Shown here piece by piece: positions 1 through 9,428 of a stretch of DNA of 64,000 nucleotides (the first letter of the stretch is position 1; every line of letters begins with the position of its first letter). Made by a program: the position numbers and the translations under genes. Below the pieces are notes generated by a model that saw nothing but the letters and a program-made list of their open reading frames with translations, searched no databases and had not been told where the DNA came from. This stretch comes from Niastella koreensis GR20-10 (GTDB taxonomy: Bacteria > Bacteroidota > Bacteroidia > Chitinophagales > Chitinophagaceae): contig NC_016609.1 in the NCBI RefSeq assembly GCF_000246855.1, forward strand, positions 6,832,744-6,896,743, read 5' to 3'.

Positions 1-236
1 TAAAAGTTTTTGCTTATGGGAGATGGCACAATGCCTGCAAACAGGTACGATTTAAACCAGATGGTTTCACCGGTATTGTAAGCCGGTTTATCAAAGTGAA
101 CATAGATCTTTTCCTGCGGGTATCTTTCCCCGTACAGATTTATCATGGAATCGATCTGTTGAGCATAGCCGGCCCTTATACCGGAAAAAATTAAAGCCAG
201 AGCAATCAGGGATCTATAAAAACGGGTGCAATTCAT
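1..236 (-). CDS. Large secreted MG2/TonB-plug-type protein, N-terminal part only
   Basis: The first 78 codons run off the left edge of the window. Translation from the ATG at 236-234 gives a signal peptide of about 25 residues ending near AGYA|QQ. It is followed by EKIYVHFDKPAYNTGETIW (about residues 43-61), the opening signature of the MG2-like (alpha-2-macroglobulin type) domain. In Bacteroidota this often begins large outer-membrane or periplasmic proteins that also carry a TonB-plug domain. Only the N-terminus is visible, so whether a plug or barrel follows cannot be seen. The gene is not in the supplied ORF set because it is truncated; the start is the only ATG ahead of a clean signal peptide. 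Function is unknown beyond export. Confidence 0.75.
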   Translation of the reverse strand, partial: MNCTRFYRSLIALALIFSGIRAGYAQQIDSMINLYGERYPQEKIYVHFDKPAYNTGETIWFKSYLFAGIVPSPISKNF

Positions 237-379
237 GGGGCAATTTAACGTTTAACAAATTAATGGCTTTCATAGCTTAAAATTGATAAAAATTTGTCTA
301 TGAAATGTTAAAGAAACCCTCATATTAGGACTTTTTAATCTGGATTGCCGTGTAGTTGGCGGTATTTCACATTTTCATT

Positions 380-528
380 GGCAGACGGCAGACGGCAGAA
401 ATGAAAGGCAGTGGCCAGTAGGCAAAGGGCAGTAGTGAAAAAGGCAAAGGGCAAAAGGCAGAAAACAGCCGCAAGCCGCAAGCTACAAGCAATACACTTC
501 TGCGCGGTGGTCAGCAATAAATTTCAGG
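380..528. repeat. Short-word array (GGCAGACG/GGCAAAGG words) plus dispersed module
   Basis: This low-complexity block is built from tandem 7-8-nt words such as GGCAGAC and GGCAAAG. It then has AAGCC/AAGCTAC words, and from 487 to 528 a module reading AAGCAATACACTTCTGCGCG followed by a tail ending ATTTCAGG. The same module recurs inverted at 28750-28792 and in part at 48060-48084. The 60-codon open frame on the minus strand here is a by-product of the repeat. Confidence 0.75.
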
Positions 529-590
529 AGGGGCAAGTTTTCTAATTAATCTGCCGTGTCGCCAGCCCAAGCCAACACTTGCGGTCGGCA

Positions 591-616
591 TCCCGACAAG
601 CGAAGCTTCGTCGGGA
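591..616. repeat. TCCCGAC...GTCGGGA hairpin (dispersed)
   Basis: A 7-bp stem TCCCGAC (591-597)/GTCGGGA (610-616) encloses an AAGC/GCTT inner stem. It lies just past the 3' end of the thioesterase gene. The same 7-bp stem with another loop is at 7417-7435 in the nrdB leader, so it looks like a small dispersed hairpin rather than a dedicated terminator; there is no T-run. Confidence 0.5.
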
Positions 617-634
617 CTCACCACTTACTACTCA

Positions 635-1027
635 CTACTCACTACTCACAATAGGCACCGGTCTTTTATGTTCGTCCACGGCTACCAGGGTAAATGTGCC
701 GCTGATAGCTCTTTCCCGGCCATCTGAATACATTTCTTCAATGTATATTTCAACCAGCACCCGCACACTGCTTTTACCGGTATGAATAACCTTGCCAATC
801 AGTTCAATGATGGTGCCTGCGGGTATGGGCCGGGTAAAATCAATTTTATCTGAGGAAACTGTTACCATGCGTTTGCGGGCAAAACGGGTGGCGCAAATAA
901 ACGCAACTTCATCCATCAAGGCCATGGCTGTGCCGCCAAATAAGGTATCGTAATGGTTAGTGGTGTTGGGAAATACGGCTTTGAATATTCTTGTTTCTGA
1001 TTGTTTAATTTTTTCCTCTATCGTCAT
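635..1027 (-). CDS. Acyl-CoA thioesterase, hotdog fold (YciA/BACH-like)
   Basis: This 130-residue single hotdog domain should hydrolyse acyl-CoA to free acid and CoA in the cytosol. The signature is NHYDTLFGGTAMALMDEVAF (residues 24-43), matching the N-x-x-G-x-x-FGG-x(6)-MD motif of YciA-type thioesterases. Asp39 sits where the family's catalytic acid lies. KIDFTRPIPAG (about 61-71) is the second conserved family strand. The length fits a single-domain member. The ATG at 1027 is the only sensible start. metE lies upstream on the same strand, 111 bp away, with a repeat element in the gap, so co-transcription is possible but unproven. Substrate chain length cannot be told from sequence. Confidence 0.88.
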   Translation of the reverse strand: MTIEEKIKQSETRIFKAVFPNTTNHYDTLFGGTAMALMDEVAFICATRFARKRMVTVSSDKIDFTRPIPAGTIIELIGKVIHTGKSSVRVLVEIYIEEMYSDGRERAISGTFTLVAVDEHKRPVPIVSSE

Positions 1028-1046
1028 TTGTAACTATTGTTATAAG

Positions 1047-1113
1047 AAAAGGTTACAGGTTACAAGTGCCAGGTTACAGGGAAAAAGCCCCTGCAACCTG
1101 AAACCTGTAACTG
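1047..1113. repeat. Palindromic GGTTACAG-word element between metE and the thioesterase gene
   Basis: Tandem words GGTTACAG on the left face their complement CCTGTAAC/CCTGAAAC on the right. An inner stem AGGTTACAGGG/CCCTGCAACCT has one mismatch and a short A-rich loop. It is one of the word-array palindromes scattered through this window. Confidence 0.65.
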
Positions 1114-1138
1114 AAACTTTAAATGAAAATGCTTCTAT

Positions 1139-3454
1139 TTAAACCAATGCTGGTTCTTCTGCTTTCTCCCTTGCCTGCTGAGCAGCCTGCACCATGTTCT
1201 TCAGGGCGGCAATGGTTTCCGTCCAGCGGCGGGTTTTTAATCCGCAGTCGGGATTAACCCATAGATTTTTAACCGGTAATAAAGCGGCTGCTTTTTCCAG
1301 TAAATGGGTCATCTCTTCTACTGTGGGTACCCGTGGAGAGTGAATGTCGTATACGCCGGGCCCAATTTCATTAGGGTATTTGAATCGGGCAAAAGCTTCC
1401 AGCAACTCCATTTGCGAGCGGCTTGTTTCAATGGTAATTACATCGGCATCCATTTTGGCAATGTGCTCCATAATATCATTGAACTCGCTATAACACATAT
1501 GGGTATGTATCTGGGTTTCATCCTTCACTCCACTGGCCGACAAGCGGAATGCTTTTACCGCCCATTCCAGATAAGCCGGACCGTCTTTCTTTCTCAATGG
1601 CAACCCTTCCCTGATAGCCGGCTCATCTATCTGAATTACTTTAATGCCTGCTTTTTCCAGGGCCACCACTTCATCTCTTATGGCCAGCGCTATTTGAAAA
1701 GCCGTTTGCCATCTCGGCTGATCGTCCCGTACAAACGACCATTGCAAAATGGTTACGGGGCCGGTAAGCATGCCTTTCATCAGCCTGTTGGTTTGCGCCT
1801 GGGCAAAGGTGCTCCACCGAACGGTCATATCAGCGGTTCTGCTTACATCGCCTGCAATTACCGGTGGTTTCACACATCGGCTGCCATAGCTTTGTACCCA
1901 GCCGTTCTTTGTGAATACGTACCCTTCCAGCTGTTCGCCAAAATATTCCACCATGTCGTTGCGCTCAAACTCGCCATGCACCAGTACATCCAACCCGATC
2001 TCTTCCTGCACGCGAATAGCCGAGATGGTTGCTTCTTCAATTTCTGACTCATATTTCTGTTGTGTCAGATCGCCCTTTTTCAACCTGGCACGCAACTGAC
2101 GGATCTCTTCTGTTTGCGGGAACGACCCAATGGTTGTAGTGGGATATAATGGCAACTGAAACCGTTGCTGTTGTATTTGCTGCCGAACGGTAAATTCATT
2201 GTTGCGGGTTGCATCGGCATCTTTTATTGCAGCCACCCGGTCTTTCACCACCTGTTTATGAATACGGGTTGAATTACGGCGGCTTTCGATAATGGCAGTG
2301 TTCTTCTTCAACAAGTCACTATTACCCGCCGCTATTTGTTTTAAGTCATTGATCTCATCCAGCTTTTGTTTGGCAAAAGCCATCCAGCTTTTTATGTCGG
2401 CATCCAATGCTGTTTCCCCATCCAGGTCAACAGGAGAGTGCAACAGTGAGCAGGAAGGCGCCAGCATGAGGCGTTCTTCCGGGATAACTGCTTTTGCTTT
2501 CTCTATCAGCGCCAGGGATTTACTGTAATCGTTCTTCCAGATGTTACGGCCATCTACCACGCCTAATGAGAGTGACAATTTTGGCGGCAGGGCCCTCACA
2601 ACTTCATCAATCTGCTGAGGCGCCCGTACCAGGTCAATATGCAGGGCGCATACCGGCAGGCTCACGGCCAGGCTGGTGTTCTCCTGCAAACCTTCAAAGT
2701 AAGTGGCCAGCAATATTTTCAAATCGCCGCATTGTTTGCGGATCTCTTTATAGGCATATTCAAATGCCTGCTTTTGTTTTTCGGTAAGGTCTGTTACCAG
2801 GAAGGGCTCATCTATCTGCACCCAGATGGCGCCGTTCTCTTCCAGCTTTTTAAGCACCTCAATATATACAGGTAATAGTTTCTTTAACAGGTCAATCCTG
2901 TCAAAAGGCTGGGTATCTTTTTCTTTTCCTAACAATAAATACGAAACGGGGCCAATCAATACCGGTTTAGGTATAGTACCGGTTACGCGCTGGCATTCGT
3001 TGAACTCGTTAAACAGCTTATCGCTCAACAGTCGAAACTGCTGGTTGGCTGTAAACTCAGGCACAATGTAATGGTAATTGGTATCGAACCACTTCGTCAT
3101 CTCCATGGCGGTGATATCGAGGTCCTGTTGCTGGTAACCGCGGGCCATGGCGAAGTACAGGTCAATCTCTGTATTTTCTTTGATATCCGTGGCCACAGGC
3201 GTATAACGGGGCGGCACAGCGCCCACCAGCAATGACATATCCAGTACCTGGTCGTAAAAGCTGAAATCGTTACAGGGTATCATGTCGATACCGGCCTGTT
3301 TTTGCAATAACCAGTTTTCTTCCCTGATCTTTTTAGCGGTAAGAAATAATTCGCTTCTGGTAATGTTACCAGCCCAGTATTGTTCACTGGCCTTTTTCAA
3401 TTGGCGTTGCGCCCCAATACGGGGGAACCCAAGATTGTGTGTTAGCATACGCAT
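1139..3454 (-). CDS. metE: Cobalamin-independent methionine synthase
   Basis: 5-methyltetrahydropteroyltriglutamate--homocysteine methyltransferase makes methionine without B12 in the cytosol. The 771-residue length is typical. The N-terminal signature LGFPRIGAQRQLKK is the folate-side repeat. The C-terminal catalytic half holds the zinc site: HTHMCYSEF (His and Cys), ITIETSRS (Glu) and NPDCGLKTR (Cys). QIDEPAIREG supplies the Asp that binds homocysteine. The start at 3454 gives MRMLTHNLGF, which aligns residue for residue with the E. coli N-terminus. The gene is preceded by a complete cobalamin riboswitch, so expression should fall when B12 is available, which in turn implies a MetH elsewhere. 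No frame breaks were seen. Confidence 0.97.
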   Translation of the reverse strand: MRMLTHNLGFPRIGAQRQLKKASEQYWAGNITRSELFLTAKKIREENWLLQKQAGIDMIPCNDFSFYDQVLDMSLLVGAVPPRYTPVATDIKENTEIDLYFAMARGYQQQDLDITAMEMTKWFDTNYHYIVPEFTANQQFRLLSDKLFNEFNECQRVTGTIPKPVLIGPVSYLLLGKEKDTQPFDRIDLLKKLLPVYIEVLKKLEENGAIWVQIDEPFLVTDLTEKQKQAFEYAYKEIRKQCGDLKILLATYFEGLQENTSLAVSLPVCALHIDLVRAPQQIDEVVRALPPKLSLSLGVVDGRNIWKNDYSKSLALIEKAKAVIPEERLMLAPSCSLLHSPVDLDGETALDADIKSWMAFAKQKLDEINDLKQIAAGNSDLLKKNTAIIESRRNSTRIHKQVVKDRVAAIKDADATRNNEFTVRQQIQQQRFQLPLYPTTTIGSFPQTEEIRQLRARLKKGDLTQQKYESEIEEATISAIRVQEEIGLDVLVHGEFERNDMVEYFGEQLEGYVFTKNGWVQSYGSRCVKPPVIAGDVSRTADMTVRWSTFAQAQTNRLMKGMLTGPVTILQWSFVRDDQPRWQTAFQIALAIRDEVVALEKAGIKVIQIDEPAIREGLPLRKKDGPAYLEWAVKAFRLSASGVKDETQIHTHMCYSEFNDIMEHIAKMDADVITIETSRSQMELLEAFARFKYPNEIGPGVYDIHSPRVPTVEEMTHLLEKAAALLPVKNLWVNPDCGLKTRRWTETIAALKNMVQAAQQAREKAEEPALV

Positions 3455-3611
3455 AAAACATTTTGAGAAACATTAATGAATAGTATTAATGTCTTTACGT
3501 TTAATGTGTATGCTTTCGTGATAAAGTGTTAGAGAGAAACAGTTACATTGTGAGGTGCAACGTGAGGTGATTAACTGCTCCTGACTGCTGCTTTTTAACC
3601 GCGAAAGCATT

Positions 3612-3795
3612 GGTCTCCGTTTTCAGGCAAGTATCCTGGCTCGTTGTTCTGCTACATGCCTTCCCATAACATTGAGGTCTGCTACAGTGGCTTCTTATGC
3701 AGCGCTGTGGGAACAATACCCACTACAACATACAGTTGCGCGACAGCCCGTGATTCACACACGGTTCCTTTTTAATCCTCTCCCGTTCAGGTCAG
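3612..3795 (-). promoter_or_regulatory. Cobalamin riboswitch upstream of metE
   Basis: Read on the minus strand, all conserved cobalamin-aptamer boxes appear in order: AAGGAACCGTG, GTGTGAATC, GCGCAACTGTA, GCCACTGT, GGGAAGGC, and the terminal B12 box GAGCCAGGATACTTGCC. Adenosyl- or methylcobalamin binding normally shuts off the downstream gene, here metE, whose ATG is about 160 nt further on. Between aptamer and ATG, ATGCTTTCG (3610-3602) can pair with CGAAAGCAT (3518-3510). That may be part of the expression platform, but it has a long loop and no T-tract, so control may be translational. The aptamer call is strong; the mechanism is inferred. Confidence 0.95.
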
Positions 3796-3856
3796 AAGAG
3801 AAACCCAAAAACATGCGTTAAAGTAAAGAACTACCCGGCAAATATAAGGAAATCAA

Positions 3857-3888
3857 AATAAAAGAGAGCCCCCAAATAGGGGCTCTCT
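3857..3888 (-). terminator. Rho-independent terminator after nrdA
   Basis: A 10-bp GC-rich stem (3863-3872 with 3879-3888, six-base loop) is followed on the minus strand by TTTTATTTTG. It lies about 37 nt after the nrdA stop and before the metE riboswitch, so it ends the nrdBA transcript. Confidence 0.85.
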
Positions 3889-3924
3889 GTGTTCAATACT
3901 TGGTATATGTTCGAGCTGTGAAGA

Positions 3925-6294
3925 CTATGAGCTGCAGGTAACGCAACCTTCTTCCATAGTGCACACCTGTCCTTCTATTATCTCATCGTTGCTTTCACCT
4001 GATTTTGGTACTACAGGCTCCATTTGACGGCTGCCTTGTTTTTCAACCGTAAACTGTACCGCCTGTGATGCTGCCTGTGTACGCAGATAATACATGCCTG
4101 TTTTCAAACCTACTTTCCATGAGTAGAAGTGCATAGAAGTAAGTTTAGCTACAGTTGGATTATCAACAAACAGGTTCAGTGATTGCGACTGGCAAATGAA
4201 TGCGCCGCGATCGGCTGCCATGTCAATCAAATGACGTTGTTTTATTTCCCATACGGTTTTGTACAACGCTTTGATTTCGGCAGGTATTTCGTTGATGTTT
4301 TGAATAGAACCATTGGCTGCAATGATCTTGTTCTTCATGGAATCGTTCCAAAGGCCCAGTTGTACCAGGTCTTTCAACAGGTGTTTGTTTACAATGATAA
4401 ACTCACCACTCAATACCCGGCGAACATAGATGTTTGAGGTATAGGGTTCAAAACATTCGTTGTTACCTAATATCTGTGAAGTAGAAGCGGTTGGCATGGG
4501 TGCTACCAGCAGGGAGTTGCGTACGCCATGTTTCATTACTTCTGCACGCAGTGCATTCCAATCGTACCGGTTTGATGGTTCTACATTCCACAGATCAAAC
4601 TGGAACTGTCCTTTTGATAATGGTGAACCGGCAAAGGTTTCATAAGCGCCCTGTTCAATGGCCATATCCTTGCTGGCGGTCATAGCCGCAAAGTAGATGG
4701 TCTCGAAAATGTTCTTGTTCAACATTTTTGCCAGGTCGCTTTCAAAAGGCAAGCGCAACAGGATGAACACATCGGCCAGTCCCTGTACACCTAACCCAAT
4801 TGGGCGGTGACGCAGGTTGGAACGTTTTGCTTCCTCAATTGGATAATAGTTGTTATCAATAATCTTATTGAGGTTACGTGCTGCCTGGTAGGTTACTTCG
4901 AATAATTTATCGAAATCGAATTTTCCTTCGTTTACAAAGCGTGGCAATGCCAGTGAAGCCAGGTTACATACCGCTACTTCATCAGCGCTGGTATATTCCA
5001 GGATCTCGGTACACAGGTTGCTGCTTTTGATGGTTCCCAGGTTCTGCTGGTTGCTCTTACGGTTAGCCGCATCTTTATACAGCATGTAAGGCGTACCGGT
5101 TTCAATTTGCGCTTCCAGAATAGCGAACCACAGGTCCTGCGCTTTTATTACTTTACGTTGACGGCCTTCTGCTTCGTAGCGATTATACAGCGCTTCAAAC
5201 TCCTCGCCAAATGTATCGCCTAAACCAGGCGCTTCATTAGGGCAGAACAGGCTCCAGTCGCCATTCGATTCCACGCGCTTCATGAACAGGTCGTTTATCC
5301 ACAGTGCATAGAACAGGTCTCTTGCACGCATTTCTTCTTTACCATGGTTCTTACGCAGGTCCAGGAACTCTACGATGTCGGCATGCCAGGGTTCCAGGTA
5401 AATAGCAAAGGCGCCTTTGCGTTTGCCACCGCCCTGGTCAACATAACGGGCTGTATCGTTGAACACTCGCAGCATGGGAATAATACCATTGCTGGTACCA
5501 TTGGTGCCGCCTATATAGCTACCGGTTGCACGTACGTTGTGGATAGACAAACCGATACCACCGGCGCTTTGTGAAATTTTAGCAGTTTGTTTCAGTGTAT
5601 CGTAAATGCCATCGATGCTGTCGTCTTTCATGGTGAGCAAAAAGCAGGATGACATTTGCGGTTTGGGCGTACCACCATTGAACAAAGTAGGCGTGGCATG
5701 GGTAAACCAGCGCTCACTCATGAGGTTGTACGTTTTAATAGCGCTTTCGATATCTTCTTTGTGAATACCGATTGATACGCGCATGTACATATGCTGAGGA
5801 CGCTCCACAATTGCTCCATCTATCCGCAACAGGTATGATTTTTCCAGGGTTTTAAAGCCGAAATAATCAAAACCAAAATCACGGTCATAAATGATAGAGC
5901 TATCCAGCAACTCTGCATTGGCCTCGATGATCTCCATTACGTCATCGGCCAGCAACGGCATTTTACGGCCTGTAGCAGAATCCGTATAATCATACAATCG
6001 TTTCATGGTGCCTGAGAATGACTTCTCAGTATTCTTATGCAGATTGCTCACTGCTATCCGTGAAGCCAGCAATGCATAATCAGGGTGTTTGGTAGTTAAT
6101 GACGCAGCTGTTTCAGCAGCCAGGTTATCCAGCTCTGAAGTGGTAACCCCGTCATAAATACCTTCAATTACTTTTTTTGTTACTTCTATCACATCAACCA
6201 GGGGGCTCAATCCATACGACAGTTTCTGAATACGCGCCGTGATTTTATCGAACTTTACTGTTTCTTTTTTCCCGTTCCTTTTTAATACGTTCAT
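3925..6294 (-). CDS. nrdA: Class Ia ribonucleoside-diphosphate reductase, large (alpha) subunit
   Basis: This is the catalytic subunit that reduces NDPs to dNDPs together with NrdB. It has 789 residues. An N-terminal ATP-cone (about residues 1-90, beginning [17 protein letters not shown]) indicates allosteric dATP/ATP control. Substrate-site motifs are visible: [11 protein letters not shown] (first redox Cys), NLCTEI (radical Cys and Glu) and [11 protein letters not shown] (second redox Cys). Tyr residues needed for radical transfer are likely within NIYVRRV and nearby. The tail ends CVTCSS, the flexible cysteine pair re-reduced by thioredoxin. It follows nrdB by 89 nt on the same strand and shares its B12-box leader. 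A terminator follows. No intein or frameshift was seen. Confidence 0.96.
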   Translation of the reverse strand: MNVLKRNGKKETVKFDKITARIQKLSYGLSPLVDVIEVTKKVIEGIYDGVTTSELDNLAAETAASLTTKHPDYALLASRIAVSNLHKNTEKSFSGTMKRLYDYTDSATGRKMPLLADDVMEIIEANAELLDSSIIYDRDFGFDYFGFKTLEKSYLLRIDGAIVERPQHMYMRVSIGIHKEDIESAIKTYNLMSERWFTHATPTLFNGGTPKPQMSSCFLLTMKDDSIDGIYDTLKQTAKISQSAGGIGLSIHNVRATGSYIGGTNGTSNGIIPMLRVFNDTARYVDQGGGKRKGAFAIYLEPWHADIVEFLDLRKNHGKEEMRARDLFYALWINDLFMKRVESNGDWSLFCPNEAPGLGDTFGEEFEALYNRYEAEGRQRKVIKAQDLWFAILEAQIETGTPYMLYKDAANRKSNQQNLGTIKSSNLCTEILEYTSADEVAVCNLASLALPRFVNEGKFDFDKLFEVTYQAARNLNKIIDNNYYPIEEAKRSNLRHRPIGLGVQGLADVFILLRLPFESDLAKMLNKNIFETIYFAAMTASKDMAIEQGAYETFAGSPLSKGQFQFDLWNVEPSNRYDWNALRAEVMKHGVRNSLLVAPMPTASTSQILGNNECFEPYTSNIYVRRVLSGEFIIVNKHLLKDLVQLGLWNDSMKNKIIAANGSIQNINEIPAEIKALYKTVWEIKQRHLIDMAADRGAFICQSQSLNLFVDNPTVAKLTSMHFYSWKVGLKTGMYYLRTQAASQAVQFTVEKQGSRQMEPVVPKSGESNDEIIEGQVCTMEEGCVTCSS

Positions 6295-6383
6295 GTCAAT
6301 GGAGTTTATAGTGCTATCAAATAATATTTCCGATCTTTCGGGATGCTGGATTTTTTACGCTCTGGCCTTTACGATGGTTCTCC

Positions 6384-7355
6384 TTAGAAATCTTCATCAA
6401 GCGAAAACTGTTGCGATTCTTTGCTGGCGTTTACCCCGGCTTTGCGGTAATCGCCTACTCTCTTTTCAAAGAAGTTGGTTTTACCCTGCAGGGAGATCAT
6501 TTCCATAAAGTCGAACGGATTGGTTGCATTGAACATTTTGGGGTAACCCAGTTCGCTCAGCCATCTGTCGGCAACAAATTCAATATACTGTTGCATTAAC
6601 CGGGCGTTCATTCCAATAAGGTCAACCGGTAATGCTTCGGTGATAAATTCTTTTTCAATACGCACGGCATCGCCGATGATATTGAACACCTGCTCCTGTG
6701 TTAATTTGGCATTCAGCATGCTGTATAACAGGCAGGCAAATTCGCAATGCAGGCCTTCGTCACGGCTAATCAATTCATTGCTGAAGGTAAGACCGGGCAT
6801 TAACCCTCTTTTCTTCATCCAGAAAATAGAACAAAAGCTACCGCTGAAGAAAATACCTTCCACTGCTGCAAAAGCTACTAAACGCTCGGCGAAGTTCCCT
6901 TGTTCAATCCAACGCAATGCCCACTCTGCTTTTTTCTTCACAGCCGGTACGGTATCGATGGCGTGGAACAGTCTGTCTTTTTCGTTAACATCTTTAACAT
7001 ATGTATCTATCAGTAATGCATATGTTTCGGAGTGAATGTTCTCCATCATGATCTGAAAACCGTAAAAGCAACGCGCTTCGGGCAATTGCACTTCACTCAT
7101 AAAATTCACTGCCAGGTTCTCATTCACAATACCATCGCTGGCGGCGAAGAAGGCCAGTACGTGTGAGATAAAATGGCGCTCGCCATCATTCAGCGAGGCC
7201 CAGTCTTTCAGGTCGCCACTTAAATCAATTTCCTCAGCCGTCCAGAAGCTGGCTTCATGCTTTTTATACATTTCCCAGATGGTGGGATATTTGATCGGGA
7301 GAATAACAAAACGGTCCTTGTTTTCCTGTAACAACACTTCATTTTCGGTCTGCAT
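6384..7355 (-). CDS. nrdB: Class Ia ribonucleotide reductase, small (beta) subunit
   Basis: This diiron-tyrosyl radical subunit has 323 residues. The metal ligands and radical Tyr are in order: the first Asp/Glu near [12 protein letters not shown], then [13 protein letters not shown] (Glu, His and radical Tyr with E-x-x-H-x-x-x-Y spacing). [10 protein letters not shown] follows (Glu), then [11 protein letters not shown] (Glu and His). The C-terminus QFSLDEDF is the typical acidic-aromatic peptide that docks into NrdA. Because the Tyr is kept, this is an Ia-type rather than a Tyr-less Ic-type subunit. The start at 7355 gives the family's usual N-terminal length. It is the first gene of the nrdBA operon, behind a B12-box element. 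Confidence 0.96.
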   Translation of the reverse strand: MQTENEVLLQENKDRFVILPIKYPTIWEMYKKHEASFWTAEEIDLSGDLKDWASLNDGERHFISHVLAFFAASDGIVNENLAVNFMSEVQLPEARCFYGFQIMMENIHSETYALLIDTYVKDVNEKDRLFHAIDTVPAVKKKAEWALRWIEQGNFAERLVAFAAVEGIFFSGSFCSIFWMKKRGLMPGLTFSNELISRDEGLHCEFACLLYSMLNAKLTQEQVFNIIGDAVRIEKEFITEALPVDLIGMNARLMQQYIEFVADRWLSELGYPKMFNATNPFDFMEMISLQGKTNFFEKRVGDYRKAGVNASKESQQFSLDEDF

Positions 7356-7416
7356 GACTACTATAGTGATTAGAATGTTAAAAATGCGGCACGACAGCAG
7401 ATAGCAACCCCAGCGA

Positions 7417-7435
7417 TCCCGACTTGTCGTCGGGA
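7417..7435. repeat. TCCCGAC...GTCGGGA hairpin in the nrdB leader
   Basis: A perfect 7-bp stem with five-base loop TTGTC lies between the B12 box and the nrdB start. It has the same stem as the hairpin at 591-616. It may take part in the expression platform or be a dispersed repeat. Confidence 0.5.
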
Positions 7436-7513
7436 CACCAATACTTCACATGAAATGCTGAAGCAGTAATCATTTGCCGGTACCTTATCGGGAAAGTTCC
7501 AAACATACTTTGT

Positions 7514-7666
7514 AACGGCAGGTCTCCTGGCTTGTTGATGTGCTGAGGTGTGGCTGACCGATTGGTATGATGTCATTCAGTCAGCACCGTAACAAATTAT
7601 TAATAAGAACCTGTACGAAAATAATACCCCTGTGAAAAACTCATCGAAAAGGTTCTTCACACGGTG
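7514..7666 (-). promoter_or_regulatory. B12-box element (cobalamin riboswitch, 5' half divergent) upstream of nrdBA
   Basis: The minus strand at 7533-7514 reads AAGCCAGGAGACCTGCCGTT, a perfect match to the B12 box that ends cobalamin riboswitches. Just upstream is a 9-bp hairpin (7553-7561 with 7577-7585), then GCCACACC-like sequence. The usual 5' boxes (GGAA...GTGAAAATCC...CGCAACTGT) are not recognisable. Instead there are nested pairings CACCGT (7585-7590)/ACGGTG (7661-7666) and GAACC (7607-7611)/GGTTC (7651-7655). Control of B12-independent nrdAB by cobalamin is known in bacteria that also have B12-dependent NrdJ. The box is clear; whether the aptamer is a divergent subclass or degenerate is open. 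Confidence 0.65.
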
Positions 7667-7889
7667 TTAATAGTTTTATCACACAGGTTTAATGCAATTG
7701 AATATCAGGCACGTTCCACATAAGGCCGAAACCTTGCAAGCAATGGAAAAAGAAGTAGTTAGAACCGGATTGGGGAATAACGTTCCACTCACATTTTTCC
7801 ACCCTGTATTTTATTATTGTGGTGGTTTTTGGGTATGGTATAATTTACCGACTTTCGCACCCTGTTATTAAATAAAAATTTCATCCAGC

Positions 7890-9398
7890 ATGACAAATAC
7901 AGCTACCAGATCCCTGTACGATGAATATATAAAAGGGATGCAAACGATTGCCGATCTGCGCTATGCCGCCGCTGTGTTGCAGTGGGACCAGGAAACTTAT
8001 CTGCCACCCAAGGGCGCTCCCATTCGCGGACAGCAGATTGCCACCCTTTCTGAAATTGCCCATAAGCATTTTACCGATGAAAAACTGGGCGCGCTGTTGC
8101 AGGAGTTGTTGTCGGGTGATAAATTGTCAGCCGGTGAAAAAAGAAATGTGGAATTGACGTGGCAGGACTATTCCAAACAAAAGAAATTTACCTCCGCCTT
8201 TGTGCGTACACTGGCCGAGGCGGTGAATAAAAGTTTTCATAGCTGGATGGAAGCCCGCAAGGCTAATGACTTCTCCGTTTTTGCCAACGACCTGGGCCGC
8301 CTGGTTGAATTAAAAAAACAGGAAGCCGACATGCTGGGGTACGAACACCACCCCTACAATGCCTTACTCGACGATCACGATAAAGGCGCTACCGTTCAAC
8401 TGCTCGATGGGGTGTTTTCTACCATTAAACAGCCATTAAAAGACCTGTTGGGGAAAATTGCTGCCCAGCCACCGGCTGACGACAGCTTTTTGCGCCAACA
8501 TTTCAATAAGGATAAACAATGGCAGTTTGGCCTGCAGGTGGTAAAAGAACTGGGGTACGATATGGAAGCCGGCCGCCAGGATCTTTCGGAACACCCCTTC
8601 ACCACCAATTTCAACAGCCAGGACGTGCGCATTACCACCCGTATTGATGAAAATGACCTTAGCAATATGGTGTGGAGCTGTATTCACGAAGCGGGCCATG
8701 CCCTGTACGAACAGGGTTTACTGTTAAATGAATATGGGTTGCCGCTGGGTGAACCCGCCTCCTATACTATTCATGAGTCACAATCGCGCTTATGGGAAAA
8801 CCATGTTGGCCGTAGCCGGGCTTTTTGCGAACGCTGGCTGCCGGTATTGCAATCGTATTTTCCCGAACAACTGGGCAATGTCTCTGTTGAACAATTCTAC
8901 AAAGGCATTAATAAGGTAGAACCGTCGCTGATACGTACTGAGGCTGATGAACTTACCTATCATTTTCACATCATGATCAGGTATGAGCTGGAAAAACTGC
9001 TCATTGGCGGAGCCATGAATGTTAAAGACATTCCGGGTTACTGGAACGAGCAATACCTGACATTAATGGGCGTAAAAGTACCAGGCGACAAGCAGGGTTG
9101 CCTGCAGGATGTACACTGGAGCCATGGCAGTTTTGGCTACTTTCCCACCTACAGTTTGGGAAGCTATTATGCAGCACAGTTTTACTCCTATGCAAATCAG
9201 TCAATTACAGATTTAAACGGACTTATAAAACAAGGCAATAACGTACCTTTGCTGCAATGGTTACGAAATGCGGTGCACCAGAAAGGACGGCGACTTACCA
9301 GTGAGGAGTTGTGCAAAGATATATGCGGAGAAACCCTGAATATTGAATATTTTACAGGCTACTTACTTGGTAAATACAAAGATATTTACAAATTTTAA
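7890..9398 (+). CDS. M32 family metallocarboxypeptidase (carboxypeptidase Taq type)
   Basis: This zinc carboxypeptidase, which trims C-terminal residues from peptides, is likely cytosolic since there is no signal peptide. It has 502 residues, the family norm. The zinc site HEAGH is at residues 266-270, in WSCIHEAGHALYEQGL. The family motif HESQSRLWEN starts at residue 295 and provides the third ligand. The N-terminal helix-rich region begins LYDEYIKGMQTIADLRYAA, and AAVLQWDQETYLPP is an M32 hallmark. RTEADELTYHFHIMIRYE (about 349-366) and SYYAAQFY near the C-terminus are also conserved in the family. It appears to be a stand-alone gene in the gap between the divergent nrdB leader and the lipoprotein gene 30 bp downstream. 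Confidence 0.93.
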   Translation: MTNTATRSLYDEYIKGMQTIADLRYAAAVLQWDQETYLPPKGAPIRGQQIATLSEIAHKHFTDEKLGALLQELLSGDKLSAGEKRNVELTWQDYSKQKKFTSAFVRTLAEAVNKSFHSWMEARKANDFSVFANDLGRLVELKKQEADMLGYEHHPYNALLDDHDKGATVQLLDGVFSTIKQPLKDLLGKIAAQPPADDSFLRQHFNKDKQWQFGLQVVKELGYDMEAGRQDLSEHPFTTNFNSQDVRITTRIDENDLSNMVWSCIHEAGHALYEQGLLLNEYGLPLGEPASYTIHESQSRLWENHVGRSRAFCERWLPVLQSYFPEQLGNVSVEQFYKGINKVEPSLIRTEADELTYHFHIMIRYELEKLLIGGAMNVKDIPGYWNEQYLTLMGVKVPGDKQGCLQDVHWSHGSFGYFPTYSLGSYYAAQFYSYANQSITDLNGLIKQGNNVPLLQWLRNAVHQKGRRLTSEELCKDICGETLNIEYFTGYLLGKYKDIYKF

Positions 9399-9428
9399 TA
9401 TCTTAATGTAAGTGCCTAAGTCTGAACT

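Noticed and set aside
335-517. Sixty-codon frame on the minus strand
   Set aside because: It lies wholly within a word array; the hydrophobic look comes from CTGCC/TTTGCC repeats.
1304-2047. Long 247-codon frame antisense to metE
   Set aside because: It is a shadow of metE on the other strand with no family resemblance.
7370-7576. Sixty-eight-codon frame upstream of nrdB
   Set aside because: It covers the B12-box leader; the sequence is explained by RNA structure, not coding.
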